Source: Colletes latitarsis
Taxonomy: Eukaryota > Arthropoda > Insecta > Hymenoptera > Colletidae
Assembly (NCBI RefSeq): GCF_051014445.1
Contig: NC_135137.1
Coordinates: 19,097,501-19,161,500 of the forward strand
Direction: 5' to 3'
DNA: 64,000 nt
Shown: one piece after another, positions 61,461-64,000 of the stretch
Position numbering within the stretch: the first letter of the stretch is position 1
Layout: the number at the start of each line of letters is the position of its first letter
Program-made: the position numbers and the translations under genes
Notes under the pieces: model-generated
Databases searched by the model: none
Told to the model about the DNA's origin: nothing
The model's input: only the letters and a program-made list of their open reading frames with translations

Positions 61461-64000
61461 CTGGGTTAGTTCTGGGATATGCGCCCATCTGGCTTATACT
61501 TTCGCCTTTTTCGCAAACTTGTTGGCCAGATCCTGGGTTTTTTTCGGGTTTGAATCTCGTAGTAATGTGGTAACACACTGAAGCAGTCAATTAAACCTGG
61601 TTTCGATCAATGTTTTAGAGGATAACACCGGTTAGGTCTGGGTTAGGTCTGGGATATGCGCGCATCTGGCTTATACTTTCGCCTTTTTCGCAAACTTGTT
61701 GGCCAGATCCTGGGTTTTTTTCGTGTTTTAATCACGTAGTAATCTGGTACAACACTGAAGCAGTCAACCAAACCTGGTTTCGATCAATATTTTAGAGGAT
61801 AACACCGGTTAGGTCTGGGTTAGGTCTGGGATATGCGCGCATCTGGCTTATACTTTCGCCTTTTTCGCAAACTTGTTGGCCAGATCCTGGGTTTTTTTCG
61901 TGTTTGAATCACGTAGTAATGTGGTACAACACTGAAGCAGTCAATTAAACCTGGTTTCGATCAATATTTTAGAGGATAACACCGGTTAGGTCTGGGTTAG
62001 GTCTGGGATATCACCGCATCTGGCTCATGATTTGGCCTTCTTCGCATACTTGTTGGCCAGATCCTGGGTTTTTTTCGTGTTTGAATCACGTAGTAATGTG
62101 GTACAACACTGAAGCAGTCAATTAACCCTGATTTCGATCAATATTTTAGAGGATAACACCGGTTAGGTCTGGGTTAGGTCTGGGTTATGCCCGCATCTGG
62201 CTCATGATTTGACATTCTTCGCATACTTGTTGGCCAGATCCTGGGTTTTTTTCGTGTTTGAATCACGTTGTAATGTGGTAACACACAGAAACAGTCCATT
62301 AAACCTGGTTTCGGACAGTATTTTAGAAGATAACACCGGTTAGGTCTGGGTTTCGTCTGGGTTACGCCCGCATCAGGCTCATGATTTTGCCTTCTTCGCA
62401 TACTTGTTGGCCAGATTCTGAGTTTTTTTCGTGTTTGAATCACGTAGTAATGTGGTAACACACTGAAGCAGTCAATTAAACCTGGTTTCGATCAATGTTT
62501 TAGAGGATAACACCGGTTAGGTCTGGGTTAGGTCTGGGTTATGCCCGCACCTGGCTTATACCTTCGCCTTTTTCGCAAACTTGTTGGCCAGATCCTGGGT
62601 TTTTTTCGTGTTTGAATCACATAGTAATGTGGTAACACACTGAAGCAGTCAATTAAACCTGGATTCGATCAATATTTTAGAGGATAACACCGGTTAGGTC
62701 TGGGTTAGGTCTGGGTTATGCCCGCATCTGGCTAATACTTTCGCCATTTTCGCAAACTTGTGGGCTAGATCCTGGGTTTTTTTCGGGTTTGAATGTCGTA
62801 GCAATGTGGTACCACACAGAAGCGGTCCATTAAACCTGGATTCGGACAGTATTTTAGCGGATAACACCGGTTAGGTCTGGGTTAGTTCTGGGATATGCGC
62901 CCATCTGGCTTATACTTTCGCCTTTTTCGCAAATTTGTTGGCCAGATCCTGGGTTTTTTTCGTGTTTGAATCACGTAGTAATGTGGTACCACATTGAAGC
63001 AGTCAATTAAACCTGGTTTCGATCTATATTTTAGAGGATAACACCGGTTAGGTCTGGGTTAGGTCTGGGTTATGCCAGCATCTGGCTCATGATTTGGCCT
63101 TCTTCGCATACTTGTTGGCCAGATCCTGGGTTTTTTTCGTGTTTGAATCACGTTGTAATGTGGTACAACACTGAAGCTGTCAATTAAAACTGGTTTCGAA
63201 AAATATTTTAGAGGATTACACCGGTTAGGTCTGGGTTAGGTCTAGGATATGCGCGCATCTGACTTATACTTTCGCCCTTTTTCCGCAAACTTGTTGGCTA
63301 GATCCTGGGTTTTTTTCGTGTTTGAATCACGTAGTAATGTGGTACCACATTGAAGCAGTCAATTAAACCTGGTTTCGATCAATATTTTAGAGGATAACAC
63401 CGGTTAGGTCTGGGTTTCGTCTGGGTTATGCCCGCAACAGGGTCAGGATTTTGCTTTCTTCGCATACTTGTTGGCCAGATCCTGGGTTTTTTTCGTGTTT
63501 GAATCACGTAGTAATGTGGTAACACACTGAAGCAGTCAATTAAACCTGGTTTCGATCAATATTTTAGAGGATAACACCGGTTAGGTCTGGGTTAGTTCTG
63601 GGATATGCGCCCATCTGGCTTATACTTTCGCCTTTTTCGCAAACTTGTCGGCGAGATCCTGGGGTTTTTTCGGGTTTGAATCACGTAGTAATGTGGTACC
63701 ACACAGAAACAGTCCATTAAACCTGGATTCGGACAGTATTTTAGCCGATAACACCGGTTAGGTCTGGGTTTCGTCTAGGTTCTGCCCGCATCTGGCTTAT
63801 ACTTTCGCCTTTTTCGCAAACTTGTTGGCCAGATCCTGGGTTTTTTTCGGGTTTGAATCTCGTAGTAATGTGGTAACACACTGAAGCAGTCAATTAAACC
63901 TGGTTTCGATCAATATTTTAGAGGATAACACCGGTTAGGTCTGGGTTAGGTCTGGGATATGCGCGCATCTGGCTTATACTTTCGCCTTTTTCGCAAACTT

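Larger units (their letters stand above)
46741..64000 (+). repeat. Satellite array, right block
   Basis: About 98 monomers in the same orientation run to the window edge, so the array is not closed here. Variants of the second 11-mer are frequent: TTATGGCTGGG, TTTCGTCTGGG, TTATCGCTGGG and TTAGTTCTGGG. All keep the 11-bp length. Three-unit monomers start near 51799 and 52162. Short open frames recur but follow the monomer period and show no independent coding signal. Confidence 0.97.

Overview
This window is eukaryotic and shows no ordinary host gene. It is about 51 kb of one head-to-tail satellite DNA, interrupted by two complete non-LTR (LINE-type) retrotransposons of the R1 clade. The satellite monomer is about 177 bp and carries, back to back, one to three copies of the 11-mer TTAGGTCTGGG. 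This is an expanded form of the insect TTAGG telomere repeat. From memory, 11-mers of this kind are reported as telomere motifs in some Hymenoptera. R1-clade elements of the SART/TRAS type are typical of arthropods. An insect, possibly a hymenopteran, is therefore the best guess, and the array is most simply subtelomeric. A pericentromeric site is not excluded.

Layout: 1-18693 satellite; 18694-25725 element A (+ strand, about 7.0 kb); 25726-40752 satellite; 40753-46740 element B (- strand, about 6.0 kb); 46741-64000 satellite. All satellite is in the same orientation. Inside it are large recent duplications: a tandem pair of 3671 bp, pairs at 3857/875 bp and 3330 bp, and smaller 341, 519 and 708 bp higher-order units. 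The array has clearly been growing by unequal exchange or segmental amplification.

Each retrotransposon has a 5' UTR of about 385-390 bp, an ORF1 (Gag-like, three CCHC-type zinc knuckles), an ORF2 (AP endonuclease, reverse transcriptase, C-terminal CCHC finger), a hairpin-rich 3' UTR and a long A tail. Both are flanked by 13-16 bp target-site duplications made of satellite sequence. In both, ORF1 and ORF2 overlap in the pentamer TAATG, the arrangement known from SART1 for coupled termination and re-initiation. All catalytic motifs that can be read are intact, so both look young and possibly active. ORF1 would coat the RNA and ORF2 would nick satellite DNA and copy the RNA into it.

Most notable: (1) telomere-type 11-mers are built into a complex satellite and monomer length steps by 11 bp; (2) the two elements have diverged strongly in their proteins (ORF1 995 versus 625 aa) yet share a 5' leader that is about 90% identical by eye, suggesting leader exchange or strong constraint; (3) the two insertions lie in opposite orientation at adjacent sites within one ~34 bp stretch of the monomer. 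Identity figures and duplication borders were read by eye and are approximate.
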